DNA of 64,000 nt from Acidobacteriota bacterium (lineage in GTDB: Bacteria > Acidobacteriota > Vicinamibacteria > Fen-336), in assembly GCA_011526565.1 (NCBI GenBank), contig WYBL01000082.1, forward strand, positions 84,477 through 148,476, read 5' to 3'. Below are positions 24,376 through 32,775 of this stretch, in pieces; position 1 is the stretch's first letter; each line of letters opens with the position of its first letter. The notes under the pieces are model-generated. The model worked only from the letters and a program-made list of their open reading frames with translations. It ran no database searches and was not told the origin of the DNA. The translations under genes were made by a program, and so were the position numbers.

Positions 24376-25361
24376 CGCCGCCCCCGCGCGCTGGTGGCCC
24401 GCGCCTTGCCCGCCCCGGCCGCGATCATCGTCTCCAGCCGGTGGGCGAAGCGCTGCGCCCCGTCCAGGCCGCGCTCCTTCAGCAGGTGGTTGCGGGCGGC
24501 CACCTCGATCAGGATCGCGAGGCTGCGCCCGGGCGCCACCGGCATCCGCAGCCGCGGCACCTCGACGCCGAGCACCTCGACCCGCTCCTGCTGCAGGCCC
24601 AGCCGGTCGTACTCCTTGCCCGGCTCCCAGCGCTCGAGGTCGACGACCAGCTCCACCCGCTGCCGCACCCGCAGCGAGGAGACGCCGTAGAGGTCGCGGA
24701 TGTTGATCACGCCCAGGCCGCGCAGCTCCATGTGGTCGCGCAGCAGCAGCGGCGCGGTCGCCACCAGCCCTTCGCCGATGCGCTTGACCTCCACGACGTC
24801 GTCGGCGACCAGGCGGTGGCCGCGGTCGACCAGGTCGAGCGCGCACTCCGACTTGCCGATCCCGCTCTCGCCCGCGATCAGCACGCCGAGGCCGAACACG
24901 TCGACCAGGACCCCGTGGAGCTGGGCGCTGCGCGCCAGCTCCTCGTCGAGCCAGCCGGTCAGCCGCTTGATGAACGGGGTCGATTCGAGCGGCGTGCCGA
25001 GCAGCGGAACGCCGCGCCGCTCGGCGGCCTGGCGCAGCTCGGGCGGCGGCGGCAGGCCGCGGGTCACCACGAAGCAGGTGACGTCGCAGGCCGCCAGCCG
25101 CGCCAGCAGCGACCGGCGACGGCGCGCCGGGAGGGTGGCGAGGTAGCCCGATTCCGAGGCGCCCAGGATCTGGACCCGGCCGTAGCGCAGGTAGTCGAAG
25201 TAGCCGGTCAAGGCGAGACCCGGCCGCTGCACGCGCGACTGCTCGATCGCGCGGTCGAGCCCGCGGCGGCCGGCGAGCAGCTTGAGCTTCAGCTCGCCGC
25301 GCCGCTCGCGCAGCAGGCGCCGGACGGTGAGCGCCGGCCCCGCCGCGGCCTGCCGCGCCAA
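24372..25361 (-). CDS. hprK: HPr kinase/phosphorylase
   Basis: A 329-residue bifunctional enzyme that phosphorylates and dephosphorylates HPr at Ser46. The C-terminal catalytic domain starts with HGVLVDVFG (His149), followed by the P-loop GESGIGKS at 164-171, DDVVEVKR near 187-194 and the K/P signature MELRGLGVINIRDLYG. The N-terminal DRTGG-like domain covers residues 10-130. It starts at TTG one base after the rpoN stop. The usual hpf gene between rpoN and hprK is absent. Confidence 0.93.
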   Translation of the reverse strand: MARQAAAGPALTVRRLLRERRGELKLKLLAGRRGLDRAIEQSRVQRPGLALTGYFDYLRYGRVQILGASESGYLATLPARRRRSLLARLAACDVTCFVVTRGLPPPPELRQAAERRGVPLLGTPLESTPFIKRLTGWLDEELARSAQLHGVLVDVFGLGVLIAGESGIGKSECALDLVDRGHRLVADDVVEVKRIGEGLVATAPLLLRDHMELRGLGVINIRDLYGVSSLRVRQRVELVVDLERWEPGKEYDRLGLQQERVEVLGVEVPRLRMPVAPGRSLAILIEVAARNHLLKERGLDGAQRFAHRLETMIAAGAGKARATSARGRR

Positions 25362-25362
25362 G

Positions 25363-26787
25363 TCAGTGCGCCGACTTGCGCAGGTTGGAGGGCGGGATGC
25401 GCAGCTCCTCGCGGTACTTCGCGACGGTGCGCCGCGCCAGCGGCACGCCCTCCGCCTGCAGCAACTCGGCGATCCGCGAGTCGGAGAGCGGGTGCTGCGC
25501 GTCTTCGCCTTCGATCATCTTGCGGATGCGGTCCTTGATCGTGACCGAGCTGACCGACTCGCCCATCGACGAGGTGATGCCGCTGTGGAAGAAGAAGCGC
25601 ATCTCGTACACGCCGCGCGGCGTGTGCATGTACTTGTTGGCTACCACGCGAGACACGGTCGACTCGTGCATCCCGATGTCGTTGGCGACGTCGCGCAGCA
25701 CCAGCGGCCGCAGGTGCTCGATGCCGCGGTCGAGGAAGCCGCGCTGGTGGCGCACGATCGACTCGGCCACCCGGAAGATCGTGCGCTGGCGCTGGTCGAC
25801 GCTCTTCAGGAGCCACAGCGCGCTGCGCAACTTGTCCTTGACGTAGGCGCGGGTCTGCTCGGAGCCCGGCTCCTTGTCGTCGAGCATGCGGCGGTACGTC
25901 GGGCTGATCCGCAGGCGGGGCAGGCCCTCGTTGTTCAGTTCGATGCGGTACTCGTCGGCGTCCTTGATCACGAAGACGTCCGGCGTGACGTAGGCCGCGT
26001 CCTGGGGCGAGTAGCGCAGCCCGGGCTTCGGGTCGAGCCGCTGGATGATCTCCAGGTGGTGGGCGACCTCGTCCTGGGTCAGGTTCATCGCCCGCGAGAT
26101 CTCGGAGTACTGGTGCGTCTGCAGCTGCTTCAGGTGGTCGCGGACGATCAGGTCCGTGACCGAGCCCTCGAGGTGCAGGGCGCGGAGCTGCAGCCGCAGG
26201 CACTCGCCGATGTCGCGGGCGGCCACTCCCGCCGGGTCGAGCTGCTGCACGATCGAGAGCGCGCGAAGGACCTCCTCCGCGGGGTACGGGCCCATGTTGG
26301 CGATGTCCTCGAGCGAGACGCGCAGCATGCCGTCCTCGTCGAGGCTGTCGATGATCTTCTCTGCGATCTCGACCAGCAGGTCGTCGGAGACCGAGAGCAC
26401 GAGCTGCCACTTGAGGTGGTCGTAGAGGTTGGTGGCCGCGGTCAGCGTGTTCTCGATCGGCGGCGCCTCGGGGATCTCGGTGCCGCGCGTGCGCCGCTGC
26501 TCGCGGTCGGCCTCGGCGTACTCCTCGAAGAACTTCTCGACGTCGATCTGCTCGAGCGGGTCGTCGGCCTTGGGCTTCTCCTCGGCTTCGGCGACGGCCT
26601 CCTCGGGCGACGGCGGCTCGGCCGGCGCCTCCTCGAGCAGCGGGTTCTCCATCACCTCCTGCTCGAGGACCTCGGCCAGTTCCAGGGTGGTGAGGGGCAG
26701 CAGCTTGATCGCCTGCTGCAGCGACGGCGTGAGCACGAGCCGCTGCGAGAGGCGGGCCTGCAGTCCCAGCTTCTGTTGAATCGCCAA
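25363..26787 (-). CDS. rpoN: RNA polymerase sigma-54 factor
   Basis: A 474-residue sigma-54. The Gln/Leu-rich activator region I is at residues 1-50 (LGLQARLSQRLVLTPSLQQAIKLL), an acidic region II at about 50-115, the core-binding domain and HTH in the middle, and the RpoN box ARRTVAKYREELRIP near the C-terminus (about 450-465). Sigma-54 needs AAA+ activators, none of which are encoded in this window. TTG start, 9 bp after lptB. The lptB-rpoN-(hpf)-hprK-rapZ order is widespread in diderms. Confidence 0.95.
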   Translation of the reverse strand: MAIQQKLGLQARLSQRLVLTPSLQQAIKLLPLTTLELAEVLEQEVMENPLLEEAPAEPPSPEEAVAEAEEKPKADDPLEQIDVEKFFEEYAEADREQRRTRGTEIPEAPPIENTLTAATNLYDHLKWQLVLSVSDDLLVEIAEKIIDSLDEDGMLRVSLEDIANMGPYPAEEVLRALSIVQQLDPAGVAARDIGECLRLQLRALHLEGSVTDLIVRDHLKQLQTHQYSEISRAMNLTQDEVAHHLEIIQRLDPKPGLRYSPQDAAYVTPDVFVIKDADEYRIELNNEGLPRLRISPTYRRMLDDKEPGSEQTRAYVKDKLRSALWLLKSVDQRQRTIFRVAESIVRHQRGFLDRGIEHLRPLVLRDVANDIGMHESTVSRVVANKYMHTPRGVYEMRFFFHSGITSSMGESVSSVTIKDRIRKMIEGEDAQHPLSDSRIAELLQAEGVPLARRTVAKYREELRIPPSNLRKSAH

Positions 26788-26796
26788 GGGTCGGTC

Positions 26797-27549
26797 CTAA
26801 GCTCCCGCCGGCGGCAACCCCGGGGCGTCGAGGCGGAAGCCCTCGCCCAGGTAGACCCGCCGAACTTCTTCGTCTCCGGCGAGCGCCTCGGGCGTACCCG
26901 CGCGGAACACTTCGCCGTCCCGAAGAATATAGGCGCGGTCCGTGATCTTCAACGTCTCGCGCACGTTGTGGTCGGTGATCAGGACGCCGATCCCGCGCTC
27001 CTTGAGGTGGCCGATGATCTTCTGGATGTCGATCACGGCGATCGGGTCGATGCCCGCGAACGGCTCGTCGAGCAGGATGAACGAGGGCTCGGTCGCCAGC
27101 GCCCGCGCGATCTCGAGCCGGCGCCGCTCGCCGCCGGACAGCGTGTCGGCCCGCTGCCGGGCGAGGCCCTGGATGCCCAGCTCCTCCAGCAGCTCGCGGG
27201 TGCGTTGCCGGCTCTCGCCCTGCGGCTCGCCGAGCGCCTCGAGGATCGCCAGCACGTTGTCCTGGACGGACATCTTGCGGAAGACGCTGGCCTCCTGCGG
27301 CAGGTAGCCGATGCCCGCCCGGGCCCGCTCGTACATCGGCAGGTCGGTGATGTCGTCCTCGCCGAGCGTGACGGTGCCGCCGTCGGGGCGGGCCAGGCCG
27401 ACGACCATGTAGAAGGTCGTGGTCTTCCCCGCCCCGTTCGGGCCGAGCAGCCCGACGACCTCGCCTTCCTGGATGTGGAGGTCGACGCTGCGCACGACGG
27501 TGCGGCGTCCGTAGCTCTTGGTCAGCCCGCGGGCGTCGAGGGTCTTCAT
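26797..27549 (-). CDS. lptB: LPS export ATPase LptB
   Basis: A 250-residue ABC ATPase that powers LPS extraction by LptFG. Walker [10 protein letters not shown] at 36-44, the LptB-specific [18 protein letters not shown], signature [15 protein letters not shown] and Walker [14 protein letters not shown] are all intact. [10 protein letters not shown] is the H-loop. It lies 40 bp after the LptC/LptA-like gene and 9 bp before rpoN. LptF and LptG are not in the window. Confidence 0.95.
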   Translation of the reverse strand: MKTLDARGLTKSYGRRTVVRSVDLHIQEGEVVGLLGPNGAGKTTTFYMVVGLARPDGGTVTLGEDDITDLPMYERARAGIGYLPQEASVFRKMSVQDNVLAILEALGEPQGESRQRTRELLEELGIQGLARQRADTLSGGERRRLEIARALATEPSFILLDEPFAGIDPIAVIDIQKIIGHLKERGIGVLITDHNVRETLKITDRAYILRDGEVFRAGTPEALAGDEEVRRVYLGEGFRLDAPGLPPAGA

Positions 27550-27589
27550 CGGCCCCCGATGGTAGCCCGGCCCGCCTGATCGCCGGCGC

Positions 27590-29620
27590 TCACGGGGACC
27601 GGGTCGGAGTGGGCGCAGGGGGCGGGGCCGTCCGCCCGGAGAACACTGTCTCCGTTCGCGTCTCCTCGCGGCCGTCGATCAGGATCAGGTCGTCGCCGAC
27701 GTGGAAGGTCACGCTGCGGCCGCGGGCCGTGCGGTCGGGGTCCTTGAGCACCACCTCCGGCCCGGTCAGCAGCACCTTGCCGTCCGCAGGCGTGTAGACG
27801 ACGCGCGCGCCGTCGGCGACCCGCTGCCCCTGGCGCACGCGAACCGGCTCTCCGGCCTCGAGTCGCTCGAAGCCGCCGCCCGCCGCCTCCATCTGGAGCG
27901 TGGCCTGCTCGCCCTCCACCTGGATCTCGCCCTGGAGCAGGGAGACCTGGCCGTTGTACACGACCTCCCGCTTGCGCTCGTCGTAGACCATCTCGCGCGC
28001 CTTGCCCTCGACCTGCGGCGGCGCCGTGCCCTTGCCGTCGCCGCGGGGCGTCATTCGCGAGCGCACCTCGCCCCGCGCGACGAGGCGCCGCGCCCCGCCT
28101 TCGGGCTGCCGGATCTCGATCTGCTCGGCCTCCAGCAGGTCGGCGCCCGCCCGCAAGGTCGCGCCTTCCACGTAGAGCGCCACTTGCGCCGGAGCCCGCC
28201 AGTCGAAGCGCTGCGCAGTCACGACCGTCGCCTCGCCCGGGGCGCCGAGCAGGCCTGCCGGGCCGCCGTCCTGCTGCCGATAGACGTGGCGCACGCTGCC
28301 CCGCGCCGCGACGTCGCCGCCACGCGGCGCGACGTCGATGTCGCGGGCCAGCAGTTCCGTGCCGCGCAGCTCGTCCCACAGCCGCGGAGACTCGCGCAGC
28401 GCCAGCACGTCGTCCGCGGCGACGAAGGTCGCCCGCTGGCCGCTGGCGCGCTGGCCGCCGCGGGTGAAGACCACGTCGCGATGGAACTCCGCGCTGGTCG
28501 GCTCCCCCGTTTCGGGCGAGATCTGCGCCTCGAAGCGCCGGCAGGTGATCAGGGCCGGCGCCGCCCCGCGGGCGAGCGGCTCCAGCGCGAGCGAGCTCCC
28601 CTGCAGGCCCGCCAGGGCGGAGAGCTGGCCGCTCGCGTCGAAGTCGAGGGTCAGCGTCTCCGCCTTCAGCCGGCGACGCTCGGGCCGCTCGCCCGGGCCC
28701 GGCTCCATGACCAGCTCGGCCTCCTGGGTGGCGATCGCCTGCTTGAGCGCGCGGTTGTCGCCGAACCACAGGTCGAGCTTGCGGCCACGCAGCTCGCGCG
28801 GCCCGGCCGTCCGACCTGCCCCGCCGCCCGGCAGGAAGCCGCCGCCGCGGGCGCGCAGCTCGAAGCCCTCGGAGAACTGGGCGCGGAACACCTGCAGCGC
28901 GTCGTTCAAGTCCAGCTTGAGGAGGCCCGCCGTCAGGCGAGAGCCGTCCGCGCGATCCACGACGACGTTGCCGACCACCCGGAGCTGGCCCTCCTCGCGC
29001 GCGTAGACCCCGCGATCGCCGCGCACGTCGAGGCCGGGCACGTCCGGGTCGCGCATCACGATGTGGACGTCGGCGTCGAGCTCGAGACGGTCGGAAGCCG
29101 CGTCGTAGAGGAAGCCGGTCGAGCTGCCCGAGAAGTCCTTCCTCCGGAAGCGCGCCGGGCCCTCGGTGCGCGCGAGCTGCTTGTCGCCGCGGTAGACGAG
29201 GTGGTCGGACTCGAGCCGGAACCCGTCGTCGGTGACCAGCACGACGTCCCCGCGGAAGATCGCGCGCGGCTGCGAGGGGTCGACGGTCGCCTCCTGGGCC
29301 GAAATCGTCCCTCGCCCGCGCTGGCCCCGCGCCACGTAGCCGAACGAGACCCTGGCTCCCTTGAGCCGGGCGTCCTCGCCCTCCTTGCCGACCCACTCCC
29401 CGGCTTCGACCTGGAGGCCGGACTGCTCGCCCTTCAGGACCTCGTGCTGCACCTGGTCCAGCCGCTGGGTGCCGGGGGACGACTGCGCGAGTGGCGTCGC
29501 TCCGGGGGTGGGGCCGGGCTCCTCGGGCCGTGGCCGCAGGGAGGCGACCACGGCCACGCCCACGGCCACCGCGACGACCAGGAAGGCGCCGCGCAGGCGG
29601 CGCAGCCCGCCACGCCTCAT
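27590..29620 (-). CDS. giant LptC/LptA-type periplasmic LPS-transport protein
   Basis: A 676-residue protein with one N-terminal membrane helix (about 9-27) followed by a long periplasmic part of beta-rich OstA/LptA-like units. LptC-like sequence occupies about 45-200 ([34 protein letters not shown]), and LptA/OstA-like strands recur to the C-terminus ([52 protein letters not shown]). E. coli LptC and LptA are about 190 and 185 residues, so this single chain could span the periplasm as a pre-joined bridge. The ATG overlaps the ackA stop (ATGA) and lptB follows, which supports the assignment. Confidence 0.78.
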   Translation of the reverse strand: MRRGGLRRLRGAFLVVAVAVGVAVVASLRPRPEEPGPTPGATPLAQSSPGTQRLDQVQHEVLKGEQSGLQVEAGEWVGKEGEDARLKGARVSFGYVARGQRGRGTISAQEATVDPSQPRAIFRGDVVLVTDDGFRLESDHLVYRGDKQLARTEGPARFRRKDFSGSSTGFLYDAASDRLELDADVHIVMRDPDVPGLDVRGDRGVYAREEGQLRVVGNVVVDRADGSRLTAGLLKLDLNDALQVFRAQFSEGFELRARGGGFLPGGGAGRTAGPRELRGRKLDLWFGDNRALKQAIATQEAELVMEPGPGERPERRRLKAETLTLDFDASGQLSALAGLQGSSLALEPLARGAAPALITCRRFEAQISPETGEPTSAEFHRDVVFTRGGQRASGQRATFVAADDVLALRESPRLWDELRGTELLARDIDVAPRGGDVAARGSVRHVYRQQDGGPAGLLGAPGEATVVTAQRFDWRAPAQVALYVEGATLRAGADLLEAEQIEIRQPEGGARRLVARGEVRSRMTPRGDGKGTAPPQVEGKAREMVYDERKREVVYNGQVSLLQGEIQVEGEQATLQMEAAGGGFERLEAGEPVRVRQGQRVADGARVVYTPADGKVLLTGPEVVLKDPDRTARGRSVTFHVGDDLILIDGREETRTETVFSGRTAPPPAPTPTRSP

Positions 29621-30852
29621 GCGAGCGGCAGCCCGGCGACCAGCCGGTACGCGTCGCGGGCGATCAGCAGCTCCTCGTTGGTCGGGATCACGGCGACGGC
29701 CACGGGCGCGCCCTCGGGCGAGATGCGCGCCTCGACCCCGTTGGCGGCGGCATTGCGCTCCGGGTCGACGCGGAGTCCCAGGCCCTCGAGACCATGCAGG
29801 GCGCGCTCGCGGATCGCCGCGGCGTTCTCGCCGATGCCGCCGGCGAAGGCCAGCGCGTCGAGCCCGCCGAGCGCCGCGGCGTAGGCGCCCACGTACTTGC
29901 GCAGCCGGTAGCAGAACACGTCGATCGCGAGCTTCGCGCGCGGGTTGCCCTGGGCCTCGGCCTCGAGCAGGGCCCGCATGTCGTTCGAGACCCCCGACAG
30001 CCCCAGCAGCCCGGAGTGCTTGTTGAGCAGCGCCTGGGCCTCGCGCTCGCCCAGTTCCTCCTTGCGCATGACGTGCAACGCGGCGGCCGCGTCGAGATCC
30101 CCGGAGCGGGTGCCCATCAGCAGGCCCTCGAGCGGGGTGAAGCCCATCGAGGTGTCGACCGAGCGGCCGCCCCGGATCGCCGTGATGGAGCAGCCGTTGC
30201 CGAGGTGACAGGTGACCACCCGCAGCGCGGGGTCGCCCTCGCGGCCGACGTGGCGGGCCAGGCGGGCCGAGACGTAGCGATGCGAGGTGCCGTGGAAGCC
30301 GTAGCGGCGGATGCCGTGCCGCTCGTACAGCACGTAGGGCAGCCCGTACAGGTACGCCTCGGGCGCGAGCGTCTGGTGGAAGGACGTGTCGAACACCGCG
30401 GCCTGCGGCGCCGCCGGCAGTGCCTCGCGGGCCGCGCGGTAGCCCTTGACGTTGGGCGGGTTGTGCAGCGGGGCGATGTCGAAGCAGGACTCGATCGCGC
30501 GCAGCACCTCGTCGTCGATCAGCACGCTGGCGTGGAAGCGCTCGCCGCCGTGCACGACGCGATGGCCGACGGCGCCGATCTCCGCGGGGTCGGCGAGCAC
30601 GCCGGCCTCGGGCCGGGTCAGCAGCTCGAGCGCCCGCGAGACCGCCGCCTTGTGGTCGAGCACCTCGGCCGTCTCCCGCAGCGTCGTGCCCCGCGACGGC
30701 AGATCGACCTTGAGCACGGCCTCGGAGCCGATGTTGTCGACGATGCCGCGGGCCAGCGCGACGTCTTCGTCGCGCGCGATCTTCTGCTCGTCCGTTTCGA
30801 TGAGCTGGAACTTGAGGCTCGAGGAACCGCAGTTGAGGACCAGCACCTTCAT
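29617..30852 (-). CDS. ackA: acetate kinase
   Basis: A 411-residue acetokinase interconverting acetyl phosphate and acetate with ATP. The N-terminal phosphate site VLNCGSSSLKF (3-13), HRVVHGGERF, FDTSFH, RYGFHGTSHRYVS, HLGNGCSI and the C-terminal AFAGGIGEN are all present, so both actin-like halves are complete. The ATG overlaps the stop of the hydroxyacyl-CoA dehydrogenase gene, and the stop overlaps the LptC/LptA start. No phosphotransacetylase gene is adjacent. Acetyl phosphate could connect carbon status to the downstream phosphorelay, but that is speculation. Confidence 0.95.
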   Translation of the reverse strand: MKVLVLNCGSSSLKFQLIETDEQKIARDEDVALARGIVDNIGSEAVLKVDLPSRGTTLRETAEVLDHKAAVSRALELLTRPEAGVLADPAEIGAVGHRVVHGGERFHASVLIDDEVLRAIESCFDIAPLHNPPNVKGYRAAREALPAAPQAAVFDTSFHQTLAPEAYLYGLPYVLYERHGIRRYGFHGTSHRYVSARLARHVGREGDPALRVVTCHLGNGCSITAIRGGRSVDTSMGFTPLEGLLMGTRSGDLDAAAALHVMRKEELGEREAQALLNKHSGLLGLSGVSNDMRALLEAEAQGNPRAKLAIDVFCYRLRKYVGAYAAALGGLDALAFAGGIGENAAAIRERALHGLEGLGLRVDPERNAAANGVEARISPEGAPVAVAVIPTNEELLIARDAYRLVAGLPLA

Positions 30853-31745
30853 GACCGGGCTCCCGCCTTCAGGTCGTGGCGCGGCAGGCCGTCCGCGTCG
30901 TACTCGAAGAAGCCGCGGCCCGACTTCACGCCGAGGTGGCCCGCGCGCACCATCTTGCGGATCAGCGGGCACGGCCGATAGCGGGCCTCGCCCGTCTCGT
31001 GGAACAGGTGCTGCATCCAGCGCAGGAGCTGGTCGAGGCCCATGCGGTCGGCGAGCGTCAGCGGGCCGAACGGCAGCCCGAAGCCCAGCCGCACCGAGGC
31101 GTCGACGTCCTTCGCCGAGGCCACGCCTTCCATCACCACGTGGGCGGCCTCGTTGAGGAACGGCAGGATCACCCGGGTGGTGACGTAGCCGGGCGACTCG
31201 AAGACCTCGATCCCGGTCTTGCCCAGCACCCGCACGAACTCCATCGCGTGGGCGAAGGTCTCGTCCGAGGTGCGCAGGCCGCGCACGACCTCGACCAGCG
31301 GCACCACGGGCACCGGGTGCAGGAAGTGGAGGCCGACCACGCGGTCCGGCCGCATCGTGCGCGCCGCGATCTCGGTCACCGACAGCGCGGAGGCGTTGGT
31401 GGCCAGGATGTCGTTCGGCGGGCAGCAGGCGTCGAGCTGCTGGAAGATGCCGGTCTTCAGCTCGAGGTCCTCGGACACCGCCTCGACCACGAGCTGAGCC
31501 GCCTCCAGCGCCTCGATCGCGGCGACGGTGCGGATGCGGGCCAGGATCGCCTTGCGTTCACCGGTCGTGCGGCGCCACTTGGCGATGTCCTGGTCGAGGG
31601 TCTCGCCGATCCCTTCCAGCGCGCGCACGTTCCCGGCCTCGTCGCGATCGCGCAACAGCACGTCGAGGCCCGCGGCGGCGCAGGCGATGGCGATGCCCTG
31701 CCCCATCGTCCCGCCGCCGACGATTCCCACGCAACGCACACTCAC
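30849..31745 (-). CDS. 3-hydroxyacyl-CoA dehydrogenase family protein
   Basis: A 298-residue NAD-dependent dehydrogenase of the HBD/HADH family. The Rossmann motif GGGTMGQGIA lies at about 10-19, NASALSVTEIA contains the substrate Ser, HFLHPVPVVPLVEVV holds the catalytic His and Glu, and KSGRGFFEY closes the C-domain. The Asn that normally follows PGFVV (Asn208 of human HADH) is Thr here (PGYVTTR), and the usual HFFNP reads HFLHP, so activity or substrate may differ from classical 3-hydroxybutyryl-CoA dehydrogenase. GTG start with GGGAGG spaced 6 nt. It overlaps ackA by ATGA. Confidence 0.85.
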   Translation of the reverse strand: MSVRCVGIVGGGTMGQGIAIACAAAGLDVLLRDRDEAGNVRALEGIGETLDQDIAKWRRTTGERKAILARIRTVAAIEALEAAQLVVEAVSEDLELKTGIFQQLDACCPPNDILATNASALSVTEIAARTMRPDRVVGLHFLHPVPVVPLVEVVRGLRTSDETFAHAMEFVRVLGKTGIEVFESPGYVTTRVILPFLNEAAHVVMEGVASAKDVDASVRLGFGLPFGPLTLADRMGLDQLLRWMQHLFHETGEARYRPCPLIRKMVRAGHLGVKSGRGFFEYDADGLPRHDLKAGARS

Positions 31746-31769
31746 GAGCGGCCTCCCGGGCCGTCAGCT

Positions 31770-32735
31770 TCAGACGGCGCGATCGAGGAACTCGCGTCCG
31801 AGCTGGCCCATCTTGCGGAATTTCTGGTAGCGGGCTTCGATCAGGGCGTCGGGGGACAGCTTGCGCAACTCGGCGAGCTGGCGCTCGAGCAGCCGTCCCA
31901 GGGCGTCGTAGAGGGACTCGGGATCGGCGTGCGCGCCGCCCGGCGGTTCCGGCACCACCTCGTCCACGACCCCGAACGAGAGCAGGTCGCGGCCGGTGAT
32001 CTTCATCGCGGTCGCCGCGTCCTCGGCGCGGCCCGCGTCGCGCCACAGGATCGAGGCGCAGCCCTCCGGCGAGATCACGGAATACACGGAGTGCTCGAGC
32101 ATGTTGACGCGGTCGCCGACGGCCACGGCCAGGGCGCCACCGCTGCCCCCCTCGCCGGTGACGGTGACCACGATCGGGACCGTGAGCCGCGCCATCTCGC
32201 GCAGGTTGCGGGCGATCGCCTCGGCCTGCCCGCGCTCCTCGGCGTCGAGCCCCGGGTAGGCCCCGGGCGTGTCCACGAAGGACAGGATCGGGCGCCCGAA
32301 CTTTTCGGCCATCTGCATCGCGCGCAGGGCCTTGCGGTAGCCCTCGGGCTTCGGCATTCCGAAGTTGCGACGGATCTTCTGCTTGGTGTCGCGGCCCTTC
32401 TGGTGGCCGACCACCACGACCGGCTCGCCGCGGAAGCGGGCCAGGCCGCACACCAGCGCCGGGTCGTCGCCGAACAACCGGTCGCCGTGGATCTCGACCC
32501 AGTCGGTGCACAGCGCGCCCACGTAGTCGAGCGTGTACGGCCGGCTGGGGTGGCGCGCGACCTGGGTCTTCTGCCACGGGGTCAGCGCCGCGTACACCTC
32601 GCGCCGCTTCTGGTCGAGCTGCTTCTTCACGCGGGCGGCCTCGCGGCTGCGCACGGGATCGCCGGGAAAGCGCGCCAGCTCGTCGAGCTGCTTCTGCAGC
32701 TCGGCCAGCGGGGCCTCGAAGTCTTGGTCGGCCAT
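31770..32735 (-). CDS. accA: acetyl-CoA carboxylase carboxyltransferase subunit alpha
   Basis: A 321-residue AccA, which with AccD transfers CO2 from biotin carboxyl carrier to acetyl-CoA. Family segments: [67 protein letters not shown] and the oxyanion loop [10 protein letters not shown]. Length matches E. coli AccA (319). ATG with a GGAG site. It follows dnaE by 40 bp, an order (dnaE-accA) conserved in many bacteria including E. coli. Confidence 0.96.
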   Translation of the reverse strand: MADQDFEAPLAELQKQLDELARFPGDPVRSREAARVKKQLDQKRREVYAALTPWQKTQVARHPSRPYTLDYVGALCTDWVEIHGDRLFGDDPALVCGLARFRGEPVVVVGHQKGRDTKQKIRRNFGMPKPEGYRKALRAMQMAEKFGRPILSFVDTPGAYPGLDAEERGQAEAIARNLREMARLTVPIVVTVTGEGGSGGALAVAVGDRVNMLEHSVYSVISPEGCASILWRDAGRAEDAATAMKITGRDLLSFGVVDEVVPEPPGGAHADPESLYDALGRLLERQLAELRKLSPDALIEARYQKFRKMGQLGREFLDRAV

Positions 32736-32775
32736 GTCGTTCGTGGTCTCCGAGAAGCTCCCGGGGAGCCGCCCT

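Noticed and set aside
24376..24846. 157-residue upstream extension of RapZ
   Set aside because: It lies antiparallel in frame within hprK and reads as Arg/Gly/Ala noise; the TTGA overlap start gives the right length.
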